Part shown: one piece after another, positions 1 to 8,733 of the stretch
Numbering within the stretch: the stretch's first letter is position 1
How the letters are laid out: every line of letters starts with the position of its first letter
Source: Lachnospiraceae bacterium UBA1748
GTDB taxonomy: Bacteria; Bacillota; Clostridia; Lachnospirales; Lachnospiraceae
DNA length: 30,731 nucleotides
Direction of reading: 5' to 3'
Assembly: GCA_002314855.1 (NCBI GenBank)
Contig: DCHQ01000023.1
Coordinates: forward strand, 4,248 to 34,978
Translations under genes and position numbers: made by a program
The notes under the pieces: generated by a model
What the model saw: the letters and a program-made list of their open reading frames with translations, nothing else
Database searches by the model: none
Told to the model about the DNA's origin: nothing

Positions 1-2
1 TT

Positions 3-1025
3 CGTCAAACATTGTCACTTAAGAAGGACATTAAAGAAAAGAAAAGCTCTGTTAAAAAAAGTACAGCAAAGAAAAGTGCCGGATATAGTAAAAAAAATGA
101 ATCACACACAGATGAGTCTGAAAGCGATCATGACGAGATAAAGGCTTCGAAAAAGGTATCTCAGCGATTAGATAACAGCAGGTTATATAGTCCTGATGAC
201 CCTGAAATGGCCGAGATGATTAAGAAAGAGATAATAAAGCTCGAGCGACGCAGGACTGTTCTTGTGGCAATATTTGCTTTGCTTGCTTTTACAAGTATTG
301 GTTATTTTATCTTTTATTATGCCAATATTGATTCATCTGAGAAACGTATGCAGGAGATTGCAGGACTGGTAGGTAGCACTGCTCTAAGTGGGCAGGATGG
401 AACAGCGACTGCTAATATAGTAAATCCTGACAATCCGGATGCTCCACCCATACTAGAACAGTATCAGACTATATATAATTCTAATAAAAGACTAATAGGA
501 TGGCTCAAAATTGACGATACTAATATAGATTACCCTGTTATGCAGTGTGATGATAATGAGTTTTATCTTAGTCACAACTTTGATTCGGAAGAAGATAAAG
601 CAGGAGCCATATTCCTTGATTGTAACTGTGATGTGCTAAAAAAGAATGACAATATGATTATATATGGTCATCATTTGACCAGTGGTCGTATGTTTTCGCA
701 GCTAGGCGATTATGAAAAACAGTCATTTTTTGAAAAGCATCAGTATATCCAGTTCGATACCATATACGAGCAGCGTTTATACCAGGTTATGTTCGCTTTT
801 CGTAGCAAGGTATATAACGAGGATGATGTGGTATTTAAGTATTATCAGTTTATTAATGCTAATTCTGAAGAGGAATTCAATTCATACATGCTTGAGATGA
901 ATGATAAGTCCTTTTATGAAACGGGTGTATGGGCTTTTTACGGTGACGAATTACTTACATTATCTACTTGTGACTATCATGAGGATAACGGAAGATTTGT
1001 GGTTGTAGCTAAGCGAGTTAAATAA
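3..1025 (+). CDS. Class B-like sortase, 5' end probably outside the window
   Basis: This is a membrane-anchored transpeptidase that cleaves a C-terminal sorting signal and attaches the protein to the cell wall. Numbered from a TTG at base 12, it has a lysine- and serine-rich charged cytoplasmic part (residues 1-80), one membrane segment (about 82-105) and an extracellular sortase domain. Catalytic residues are visible: His220 in YGHH, Cys320 in LSTC and Arg328 in NGRF. The YGHH context and the long helix-rich insert between His and Cys fit class B. The frame stays open to the window edge and the TTG has no visible ribosome site, so the real start is probably upstream. It lies 28 bases before a protein ending in TPKTG, its likely substrate. 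Sortase identity is certain; the class is inferred from motifs. Confidence 0.9.
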   Translation, partial: RQTLSLKKDIKEKKSSVKKSTAKKSAGYSKKNESHTDESESDHDEIKASKKVSQRLDNSRLYSPDDPEMAEMIKKEIIKLERRRTVLVAIFALLAFTSIGYFIFYYANIDSSEKRMQEIAGLVGSTALSGQDGTATANIVNPDNPDAPPILEQYQTIYNSNKRLIGWLKIDDTNIDYPVMQCDDNEFYLSHNFDSEEDKAGAIFLDCNCDVLKKNDNMIIYGHHLTSGRMFSQLGDYEKQSFFEKHQYIQFDTIYEQRLYQVMFAFRSKVYNEDDVVFKYYQFINANSEEEFNSYMLEMNDKSFYETGVWAFYGDELLTLSTCDYHEDNGRFVVVAKRVK

Positions 1026-1053
1026 ATATAAATAATCTCTGTGGAGGAGACCT

Positions 1054-4000
1054 ATGTCAAAGGCTAATATGACAAATAACAAAAGAAAAATATCAAGAAA
1101 AGGTAAGAATGTTATACGTAAAAGTATAGCAGGTGTTCTTATGGCATCAGCCCTTGTGATTGCTGCAGTACCTAGCGATAAGTCAGGTGTGGCACTCGCC
1201 GGCGGCGTTGATGCTGCTGTAGATTATACAAGCGATAGCGGAGAGAGCCGCAATGCTGGTATAAGTCTTTCTGGAACAGATTTCCTTACGCCACCTACTG
1301 ATGCATCCAAGATTAATTATTCTTATCAGATTATTGAGATTGATGGTGCCTGGTCACTTATGTGGAAATATAAGTACTATATTACCAACGATATCAACAA
1401 TACTCCTAACCTTGGTGTTGTTTGTGGATACAATGATTATATTAATGTTCCAGTTTTAGACCTTACTAAGCAGATAACAACCAGTTATGAAGTTGTACTT
1501 CCATCAGTTTATAATCAATTTGTTAATGATAATATCATTAATGCAGTTTTCAAGTTAAATGTTGCTCCAGATAAGGCTGGACAGATTGCTAACCCGGTAG
1601 CTGGCACCACATATGTCACTGATTTCAATACTATTCAGGATTTGTTTCCAACAGAATATAATCAGTGGAAGACTGAATATGAAAATGCAAGATTGGCTTA
1701 TATTTCAAGAGCTATGGATCCAAATAGTCCAGAATATAGTTCTTCAGTTACATCTTCATGGCAACCTCAGAATCCACAGGACTTTGCAAAACTTGGAATT
1801 AATGAGCTTGAGATTTCAATTAATTCTAAGAATGCTCTTAGCGCAGAGAAAAAGAAGGAATATTTCTGTAATACATATAATAATGCGAAATATTCAGGCT
1901 GTACACTTGCTGACGTAGTTAATAATGGTAAGGGTGTATATACATATAATGGAAATGTTGTTAATGATGACAATATTTATGTTGTAAAGAACCTTGGAAC
2001 TTCCGCGCTTTCTGCTGATAAAAATGGATTTGTCTATGACCAGATGGGTGGAAGCACTGCTTCTATTGGTGCCATTGCCAATGGAGCTTTCAAAGATGTT
2101 CAGAAGGTTGGAACTATTACAGTAGGTGATGGTATTTCTTATGTTGGTGATTCTGCATTTGAGAATTCCTTCATATCAGATGTTAAGTTTGCCTCTGTAA
2201 CATTTATTGGTAATAACGTATTCAAAAACTGTAAATATCTTTCTAGTGTTAATTTATCTGATAAAACAACAACAATTGGTAAAGAAGCATTTGCTAACTG
2301 TAGTACATTAAAATCAATTTCTATTCCAATAGGTGTTAATGATATCGGTTTTGGCGCGTTTTCTAACTGTTCGCTTCTTGAGACAGTAGATTTATCAGGT
2401 GCACCAGAGATTAATATTGGTGAATATGCATTCTATAACTGTACTGCTATTAGCGACGTGAAGTTCCCTCAAAGTTATCCGGTAGGATTAGGAAAGGCTG
2501 CTTTTGCTGTTGATTCTGGCATGACTTCGCTTTGCAAGCTAAGCACATTTGATTTCCCTATTATCAAGGATTATGAAAGTGCGGCTCTTACAGCTCCTAA
2601 TAATAAGCCTTATGATACAGCTAATCATATGGGTAATTACATACTTGCTAACAGAGGTAATCTGAAAGAAGTAAATATGCCTGTCAATGTTGGTGCTGCA
2701 GGACAGGAGGAGATAATACCTGACGGAACATTTGCTGGATGCGTTGATCTTGAGCATGTAGCATTTGCAGATGCTTCTACAATGGCTTCTTTTGATGCAA
2801 CCTTATTTAAGGATGTTACTAATCGATCATTATATGTTACGGGACCTGAACTTACACAGCTTGAGCAGTCTGATGGTAAGAGATATGCTCTTCCAAGAAG
2901 AAGTACATGGGCCAACAAATCAGCAGTATCTGATTATGTTCCATACATATATAAGACTAACGGTCAAGAATATTATGAAGTGGCAGTTGTACCATACAGA
3001 TATGAACTTGAAGTTGATGATGTGAATAATACAGCGAAGATACTTAGCTGTACGTGGATAGGTGGAAAGAAACCAGATGGTACTACCTATCCAGCTAATC
3101 CTGAAAAGGCACCACTTACTATTCCAGGTAATGTTGCGGGATATAGTGTTAAGGAAGTTCAGGCTGGATGCTTTGATACATTGAAGGATTATATCTCAGA
3201 ACTTACAGTTGCTGATGATTCTATAGAGATTATCGATACCAATGTATTTAATGGCTGCAAGGAACTGACTAAAGTTAAGATTGGTAACTCGGTAAAGAGT
3301 ATTGGCGATAACGCTTTTATGGATAATCCGGTACTTGCCGAGGTTACAATAGGTGAAAATATTGAGTCAATTGGCAGTGATGCGTTTAAGAACTGTCCTA
3401 AGCTTGAAACAGTATTCTTTGATGAACCATCAAGTACAGGAATGCTTCAGACAATAGGCAATAACGCATTTAAGACAGGTAGTGATATGCTTTATTTCTA
3501 TGGCAAGATTGAAGAAGGTTATGCGCCATTTGATTATGCTATGGGAAGCAATAAGATAAATGATACTATATCTCGTCGTATTTGTTATGGAGATAAGCCT
3601 TTTGGATTCAAGACTATTATGGATGATGCAACAGGTTATGTAACACTTATTGATTATCCAAGAGTTACAGATGCACAGGGTGACGCTTTATATACTGCAC
3701 TGCAAAGTGGAAATGGTCTTACTGATGAAGAGCAGGCTATGCTTGATGCAACTAAGTTCATAGTTCTTCCTATGGCAGTAGAATCCATTGATGTTGCCAA
3801 ATTCTTGGAAAATACAACATCCAATGTTAATAGAAATAACTGGGATTATGTTCCATCAACTAAGGTTGATTATAATAATAATATTGCTAAGGATAAGGCG
3901 TATTCAGAACCTAATTTACTTGTTGGTTCAGATCTAATGTCCAAGAAGTATGAAGATAAGGGTGGGTACACACCAGGTTTATTCTCAGGCGAAATGTCTG

Positions 4001-5934
4001 ATATGAGAGAAGTTAATCTTTATGATCCTGCTCATCCAGAACAGCTTACAAAGGGTAATGACTGGATAGTGTATGTTGATATGCCAGGTGTTAAGTATAT
4101 TCCTGACAATGCATTTGATTCATGTGAGAGACTTCAGTCAGTTATTATTGGTGATGATTGTAAGGAAATAGGAGAAAGTGCATTCCAGGGTTGTGATGAA
4201 CTTAACTCAATTGGTACAAGCAATAATCCTTACTATACATTTGATAATTTTATTCTTTATGAGAATAAGTCAGATGGAACACTTGAGATTAACACATGTC
4301 TTCCTGCTAGAGGTAAGAATGGTTATTCTCAGGAAATATGGGTAAATGATCTTAATGACCCTAAGCTTGATAATGTTACTAGCATAAGAGATGGAGCTTT
4401 TGCTTCATGTGAATATATAACAAAGGCTGAGCTTGGCAGTACAGAAGTAACTTCAGTACCAACAAGAGTATTTGAAAACTGTACTAGACTTACTGATGTG
4501 GTTCTTCCAGAGACTGTTAGAAGTATTTCAAAACGTGCATTCAATACTGGCTCGAAGGCACTTGATGTAACAATACCATGTGATACTAATATTTCTGACG
4601 AAGCTTTTAACAAGGATGATACTGTTACAATCTATACATACAAGGATTGCACGATAACAGCTAATTATGATCCTATAGGTTATGACAAAGTATATGTTAA
4701 GTATATTGATGCAGAATACAGTATTACATATCTTAATGATGACCTTACAGTATATGAGAAGATAAGAGTTCCACAGGGATATAATTCTTCTTATCCAGAT
4801 ACTAATCCAACTCCACTTCTTGCTAATCATGCTGGATGGAAGTTTAGTTATTGGAATTTTGATAATCCTAATGGTATCAAGAATGTAACAGAAAATAGAC
4901 AGGCTATTGCTGTGTTTGAGCCAGATAATAATAACAACAATAATGGCAATAACGGTAACAACGGCAATAATAATGGCGGAAATAATTCACCAAGTAACAA
5001 TAATGCTGGTGGAAACAACGACAATAATAACAGTAGTAATCCTGCCAAGACTTATAAGGTTACAGTTGAAAACGGTACAGGTGCCGGAAGCTATGAAGGT
5101 GGTAAGTTAGTTACTATTACAGCTTATGCTTCTTCGGATGGAAAGGTATTTGATAAGTGGACAACATCAAGCAACGATATTGGATTTGGTAATCCGAATG
5201 CAGCTTCAACCATATTTATAATGCCACAGCATGATGTTAAGGTTACAGCTACATATAAGAATGCAGGTGGAAACAACAATAATAATGGCTCTGTTTCTGG
5301 TAATAATACTGGAAACAACGGTAATAACGGCAATAATGGTAACAAGCCGGGAACTACTGTTAATGTAACTAGTGATTCAATTGATAACAATAAGAAGAAT
5401 CTTGCATCGGCAACAGTTGCAGGTTCTACTGACAATTTTGTTCTTAAGATTACTGATTCTGCAGTGGCTTCAGCCCAGGTTGAACAGGCACTTAAGAATA
5501 AGTATGGCAATGACTTATCTAATATTAAGTATGTTGCATTTGATATGTCACTTTATGATTCAACAGGTACAAGAAAGATAGAGAATAGTGATAATCTTGC
5601 TGTTACTGTAACTTTACCTATACCAGATGAGCTTGTATCATACGCTGGTAATAATAAGGCAGCTGCAGTTATTAATAATCAGATTGATGACAAGGCAGTT
5701 AAGTTTACAACTATAGATGGCGTTCCTTGTATGACATTTACAGCAACTCACTTCTCGCCTTATACTGTTTATGTTGATTTGAAGAATGTAACATATGGTA
5801 ATATTGATACTACTCCAAAGACTGGTATGGATATTCAGCCTAAGTGGTTCTTATCACTTGGACTTGGATTTATGAGTGGAGTTATGTTCTTCTGGAAGGA
5901 CAAGAAGAAAGCAAAGAAGACATCAAGGGCTTAA
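1054..5934 (+). CDS. BspA-type leucine-rich-repeat surface protein with C-terminal TPKTG sorting signal
   Basis: A very large (1,626 aa) exported adhesin-like protein. The signal peptide has a basic N-terminus and hydrophobic core (residues 24-40), with probable cleavage after ALA at 49. Blocks of LRR_5 (BspA/Treponema-type) repeats of the form 'IG..AF.NC..L..V' occur at about 330-475, 690-795 and 1010-1183. A Listeria-Bacteroides-type repeat (about 1220-1290) follows, then an Asn-rich linker, a second InlB-like B-repeat with 'FDKWT' (about 1333-1403), another Asn/Gly linker and a conserved C-terminal domain with 'THFSPYTVYVD'. The end is TPKTG (1587-1591), a hydrophobic segment and a lysine-rich tail, the layout of a sortase substrate. 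GGAGGAG precedes the ATG. It shares an operon with the sortase. The ligand is unknown; host or dietary surface binding is inferred from the family. Confidence 0.9.
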   Translation: MSKANMTNNKRKISRKGKNVIRKSIAGVLMASALVIAAVPSDKSGVALAGGVDAAVDYTSDSGESRNAGISLSGTDFLTPPTDASKINYSYQIIEIDGAWSLMWKYKYYITNDINNTPNLGVVCGYNDYINVPVLDLTKQITTSYEVVLPSVYNQFVNDNIINAVFKLNVAPDKAGQIANPVAGTTYVTDFNTIQDLFPTEYNQWKTEYENARLAYISRAMDPNSPEYSSSVTSSWQPQNPQDFAKLGINELEISINSKNALSAEKKKEYFCNTYNNAKYSGCTLADVVNNGKGVYTYNGNVVNDDNIYVVKNLGTSALSADKNGFVYDQMGGSTASIGAIANGAFKDVQKVGTITVGDGISYVGDSAFENSFISDVKFASVTFIGNNVFKNCKYLSSVNLSDKTTTIGKEAFANCSTLKSISIPIGVNDIGFGAFSNCSLLETVDLSGAPEINIGEYAFYNCTAISDVKFPQSYPVGLGKAAFAVDSGMTSLCKLSTFDFPIIKDYESAALTAPNNKPYDTANHMGNYILANRGNLKEVNMPVNVGAAGQEEIIPDGTFAGCVDLEHVAFADASTMASFDATLFKDVTNRSLYVTGPELTQLEQSDGKRYALPRRSTWANKSAVSDYVPYIYKTNGQEYYEVAVVPYRYELEVDDVNNTAKILSCTWIGGKKPDGTTYPANPEKAPLTIPGNVAGYSVKEVQAGCFDTLKDYISELTVADDSIEIIDTNVFNGCKELTKVKIGNSVKSIGDNAFMDNPVLAEVTIGENIESIGSDAFKNCPKLETVFFDEPSSTGMLQTIGNNAFKTGSDMLYFYGKIEEGYAPFDYAMGSNKINDTISRRICYGDKPFGFKTIMDDATGYVTLIDYPRVTDAQGDALYTALQSGNGLTDEEQAMLDATKFIVLPMAVESIDVAKFLENTTSNVNRNNWDYVPSTKVDYNNNIAKDKAYSEPNLLVGSDLMSKKYEDKGGYTPGLFSGEMSDMREVNLYDPAHPEQLTKGNDWIVYVDMPGVKYIPDNAFDSCERLQSVIIGDDCKEIGESAFQGCDELNSIGTSNNPYYTFDNFILYENKSDGTLEINTCLPARGKNGYSQEIWVNDLNDPKLDNVTSIRDGAFASCEYITKAELGSTEVTSVPTRVFENCTRLTDVVLPETVRSISKRAFNTGSKALDVTIPCDTNISDEAFNKDDTVTIYTYKDCTITANYDPIGYDKVYVKYIDAEYSITYLNDDLTVYEKIRVPQGYNSSYPDTNPTPLLANHAGWKFSYWNFDNPNGIKNVTENRQAIAVFEPDNNNNNNGNNGNNGNNNGGNNSPSNNNAGGNNDNNNSSNPAKTYKVTVENGTGAGSYEGGKLVTITAYASSDGKVFDKWTTSSNDIGFGNPNAASTIFIMPQHDVKVTATYKNAGGNNNNNGSVSGNNTGNNGNNGNNGNKPGTTVNVTSDSIDNNKKNLASATVAGSTDNFVLKITDSAVASAQVEQALKNKYGNDLSNIKYVAFDMSLYDSTGTRKIENSDNLAVTVTLPIPDELVSYAGNNKAAAVINNQIDDKAVKFTTIDGVPCMTFTATHFSPYTVYVDLKNVTYGNIDTTPKTGMDIQPKWFLSLGLGFMSGVMFFWKDKKKAKKTSRA
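4924..5047 (+). repeat. Asn-rich low-complexity linker (AAT/AAC runs)
   Basis: Within the large LRR protein, this stretch is almost entirely Asn codons with interspersed Gly and a few Ser, Pro and Ala. It separates the first B-repeat-like domain from the second. It is probably a flexible spacer. The near-repetitive AAT/AAC/GGC units also make it a likely site of length variation by slippage. Confidence 0.75.
5264..5359 (+). repeat. Second Asn/Gly-rich linker repeat
   Basis: This second Asn/Gly stretch sits between the second B-repeat-like domain and the C-terminal domain. Its units (such as AACGGTAATAACGGC) closely resemble those of the linker near 4940-4975. The two could recombine and delete the intervening B-repeat domain in frame. 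Confidence 0.7.
5812..5826 (+). other. TPKTG sortase recognition motif
   Basis: These codons encode Thr-Pro-Lys-Thr-Gly, 35 residues from the C-terminus. A hydrophobic segment (WFLSLGLGFMSGVMFF) and the basic tail KDKKKAKK follow. The order of motif, membrane segment and charged tail defines cell-wall sorting signals. A (S/P)PxTG-type motif is known for the class B sortase of Clostridioides difficile, which agrees with the class B-like sortase just upstream. Confidence 0.85.
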
Positions 5935-5937
5935 TGC

Positions 5938-7455
5938 ATGAATCTTAAAAAGGTACTATTTTTTACAATTCCAATACTTGCAATTCTTACAGTTCTTGGT
6001 ATAGGTGCTGTCCTTAATACCAAGGCGGATAGTAGTGAATTCATTATAGATGGAACTACTCTGGCCAGATATACTGGGCAGAGTAGTTCTGTTAGTATAC
6101 CTGTGGGTGTTAGAGTCATAGCCGATGGTGCATTTGCAGATAATTCTTTTGTTACAGATGTTACTTTACCTGGTACAGTTGATACCATTGGTTATAGAGC
6201 GTTTGCTGGTTGTAGTAACTTAAAATCTATAATTATTCCTGATAGTGTATTTGCAATTGATGATTCCGCATTTAATGATGATGTTAATTTATCATCTGTG
6301 ATAATAGGTAAGGGCCTTAGTAAGCTCGGTCAGGGTGCATTTTCTGGATGTGACAGCCTTAAGGATATAGTTTTTGATAATGAAAATTATGTTTGTAAGG
6401 ATGGGGTTGTTTATGACAAGAGTATGAAAACGGTTTATCAGTATCTTGCTGGAAACACTCTTAATATTTATGATATGCCAGACAGTGTTACTGATATAAA
6501 GCGTTATGCTTTTTGGGGTGCTAATTATCTTGAGGAAATTGATTTTTCAGCTAGTCTTAAATCAGTTGACGACTATGCTGTATCCAATTGTCCTAATCTA
6601 AAAAATGTAATATTACATACACCAACAAGAAGTATTGCTCTTGGGGCTTTTTCTGATAATATTTCACTTCGCCAGATAGTTTCCCCATTATCTATGTCTA
6701 AGATTCATGACAATGCGTTTGATAATTGCCCAAGTGATCTAATATTTGTATGTGAGAATGGTTCATATTCAGAAGAGTATGCTTTAACTCATGGATTTTT
6801 AACTTCTACCATTAAACAGGTGGCTATTAATAAGCGTGATTATATTAATGGATATCCTTCGTTATCTGATAATAATGCATATTCACAGCCAGATGATTAT
6901 TTTGCAGATAAGAGAAAAGAAAATAATGTTCATACATCAGTTAAAGTTGACGAGCCTGAAGGCAAGGTAGTATCTGATTCTTTTGTGGTTGCTGATAAGG
7001 CTTTTGTATCACTTGAGGGAATTGGCATTACTGGTAGCGAAGAAACATCGATTGTTATCACAAATCCGGATGATCCTAATAGATTACAGGATTATAGTCA
7101 TTATAATTCCAGAATTATTTCATATGAAATACCTGACAATATCACTTCGATTGGTAAACTTTCATTTGCCAGGTCAGATATTAATAGTATAATAATACCG
7201 GATGGTGCAACCACCATTGATTATGCAGCCTTTTATCACTGCGATAATCTTGTTAATGTATATATACCTGATACTGTTACCAGTATAGGAGCGCATGCAT
7301 TTGAACATACACCTTGGTACAATGCATGGCTTAATGATCCAGTTGCTGATGATTATCTTATTGTTGGTGATGGAGTTCTTATAGGATATAAGGGTAATAA
7401 GGCAGATGTTTCATTACCAGAAGCTGTTAAAGTGGTGGCCGAAGGCGTATTATAG
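5938..7455 (+). CDS. Exported BspA-type leucine-rich-repeat protein without anchor, C-terminally short
   Basis: A 505-residue protein with a hydrophobic N-terminus (about residues 6-26), either a signal peptide or a membrane anchor, followed by LRR_5 repeats in two blocks (about 35-290 and 395-470). The blocks are split by a low-complexity, polar stretch (about 300-390). Typical repeat phrases include 'IADGAFADNSF', 'IGYRAFAGCSNL' and 'TSIGAHAFEHTPWY'. The start lies 3 bases after the stop of the larger LRR gene, so the two are translationally close. It has no sorting motif. The protein ends at 'VVAEGVL', where related proteins normally continue with 'GAF' and another repeat, so it may have lost its C-terminus. 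No function beyond a surface or secreted binding role can be proposed. Confidence 0.85.
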   Translation: MNLKKVLFFTIPILAILTVLGIGAVLNTKADSSEFIIDGTTLARYTGQSSSVSIPVGVRVIADGAFADNSFVTDVTLPGTVDTIGYRAFAGCSNLKSIIIPDSVFAIDDSAFNDDVNLSSVIIGKGLSKLGQGAFSGCDSLKDIVFDNENYVCKDGVVYDKSMKTVYQYLAGNTLNIYDMPDSVTDIKRYAFWGANYLEEIDFSASLKSVDDYAVSNCPNLKNVILHTPTRSIALGAFSDNISLRQIVSPLSMSKIHDNAFDNCPSDLIFVCENGSYSEEYALTHGFLTSTIKQVAINKRDYINGYPSLSDNNAYSQPDDYFADKRKENNVHTSVKVDEPEGKVVSDSFVVADKAFVSLEGIGITGSEETSIVITNPDDPNRLQDYSHYNSRIISYEIPDNITSIGKLSFARSDINSIIIPDGATTIDYAAFYHCDNLVNVYIPDTVTSIGAHAFEHTPWYNAWLNDPVADDYLIVGDGVLIGYKGNKADVSLPEAVKVVAEGVL

Positions 7456-7485
7456 CCTTATATTATTAGAAAGTAGGATTTAAAA

Positions 7486-8700
7486 ATGGAAAAAATTCAA
7501 ATGACAACACCTCTTGTTGAGATGGATGGCGACGAAATGACAAGAATCTTATGGAAGATGATTAAAGATAATCTTATTCTTCCATATGTTGATCTTAAGT
7601 CTGAATATTATGATCTTGGTCTTGAGTATCGTAATGAAACAGATGATAAAGTTACTGTTGATAGTGCTAACGCAGCTAAGAAGTATGGTGTTGCTGTTAA
7701 GTGTGCAACTATTACACCAAATGCAGCTCGTATGACAGAGTATAACCTTAAAGAAATGTGGAAGAGCCCTAACGGAACTATTAGAGCAATTCTTGATGGT
7801 ACTGTATTTAGAACACCTATTATTGTTAAGGGTATAGAGCCATGTGTTAAGAACTGGAAGAAGCCAATTACTCTTGCTCGTCATGCTTATGGTGATGTTT
7901 ATAAGAATACAGAAATTAAGGTTCCAGGAGCTGGTAAGGCTTACCTTGTATATGAAGATGAGAATGGCAACGAGACTAAGGAGCTTATCCATGAGTTCAA
8001 GGGTGCTGGTGTTCTTCAGGGTATGCACAATGCTGACAAGTCTATTACAAGTTTTGCAAGAAGCTGTTTTAACTTTGCGCTTGATACAAAGCAGGATCTT
8101 TGGTTTGCTACTAAGGATACTATTTCTAAGAAGTATGACCATACATTCAAGGATATATTTAATGAGATATATGAGGCTGAGTATAAGGCTAAGTTCGAAG
8201 CTGCAGGTATTGAGTATTTCTATACATTAATCGATGATGCTGTAGCTAGAGTTATGAAAGCTAAGGGTGGATTTATCTGGGCTTGTAAGAACTATGACGG
8301 CGATGTTATGAGTGATATGGTTTCAAGTGCATTTGGTTCACTTGCAATGATGACATCAGTACTTGTATCTCCAGATGGAGCTTATGAGTATGAGGCTGCT
8401 CACGGTACAGTTCAGCGTCATTATTATAAGCACCTTAAGGGTGAGGAAACATCAACAAACTCTGTAGCAACTATTTTTGCTTGGTCAGGTGCTCTTAGAA
8501 AACGTGGTGAGCTTGACAAGAATGATGCTCTTATGAAGTATGCTGATGCACTTGAGAAGGCAACTATCAAGACAATCGAGGATGGTAAGATGACTAAGGA
8601 TCTTGCTCTTATAACAAGTCTTGAGAATGTTACAACACTTAACAGTGAAGATTTTATTCTTGCAATTAAGGATGAACTTGAGGCATTACTTAACGCATAG
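7486..8700 (+). CDS. icd: NADP-dependent isocitrate dehydrogenase, eukaryotic-type
   Basis: Converts isocitrate to 2-oxoglutarate and CO2 with reduction of NADP+, in the cytoplasm. The 404-residue length and motifs match the class that includes the human cytosolic enzyme, rather than the E. coli type: 'VEMDGDEMTRI' at the N-terminus, substrate arginines in 'NGTIR' and 'TVFR', Arg132 in 'ARHAYGD', the metal aspartates in 'IDDAVA' and 'NYDGDV', and the coenzyme loop 'EAAHGTVQRHY' followed by 'TNSVATIFAW'. No citrate synthase or aconitase gene is nearby. It begins 30 bases after the LRR gene with only a weak TAGGAT site and no convincing promoter. In a fermentative anaerobe its likely role is 2-oxoglutarate supply for glutamate synthesis (inference). 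Confidence 0.96.
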   Translation: MEKIQMTTPLVEMDGDEMTRILWKMIKDNLILPYVDLKSEYYDLGLEYRNETDDKVTVDSANAAKKYGVAVKCATITPNAARMTEYNLKEMWKSPNGTIRAILDGTVFRTPIIVKGIEPCVKNWKKPITLARHAYGDVYKNTEIKVPGAGKAYLVYEDENGNETKELIHEFKGAGVLQGMHNADKSITSFARSCFNFALDTKQDLWFATKDTISKKYDHTFKDIFNEIYEAEYKAKFEAAGIEYFYTLIDDAVARVMKAKGGFIWACKNYDGDVMSDMVSSAFGSLAMMTSVLVSPDGAYEYEAAHGTVQRHYYKHLKGEETSTNSVATIFAWSGALRKRGELDKNDALMKYADALEKATIKTIEDGKMTKDLALITSLENVTTLNSEDFILAIKDELEALLNA

Positions 8701-8733
8701 TAAATGATTTATTAATATTTAGGAGGTAGGAAC

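Noticed and set aside
5124..5510. A 128-codon open frame on the - strand, Leu/Pro-rich
   Set aside because: It is the antisense of the Asn/Gly-rich linkers and nearby domains. The Leu runs come from reverse-complemented AAT/AAC codons, and there is no ribosome site or independent codon pattern.
7427..7453. TTAAAG and TATTAT near the end of the second LRR gene as a promoter for icd
   Set aside because: The spacing is only 15 bases and both boxes are weak, so I cannot separate it from background.
7549..8142. A 197-codon open frame on the - strand inside icd
   Set aside because: It lies fully inside a strongly supported enzyme gene. Its composition (Ile, Asn, Ser, Leu) is that of a shadow frame and it has no recognisable motif.
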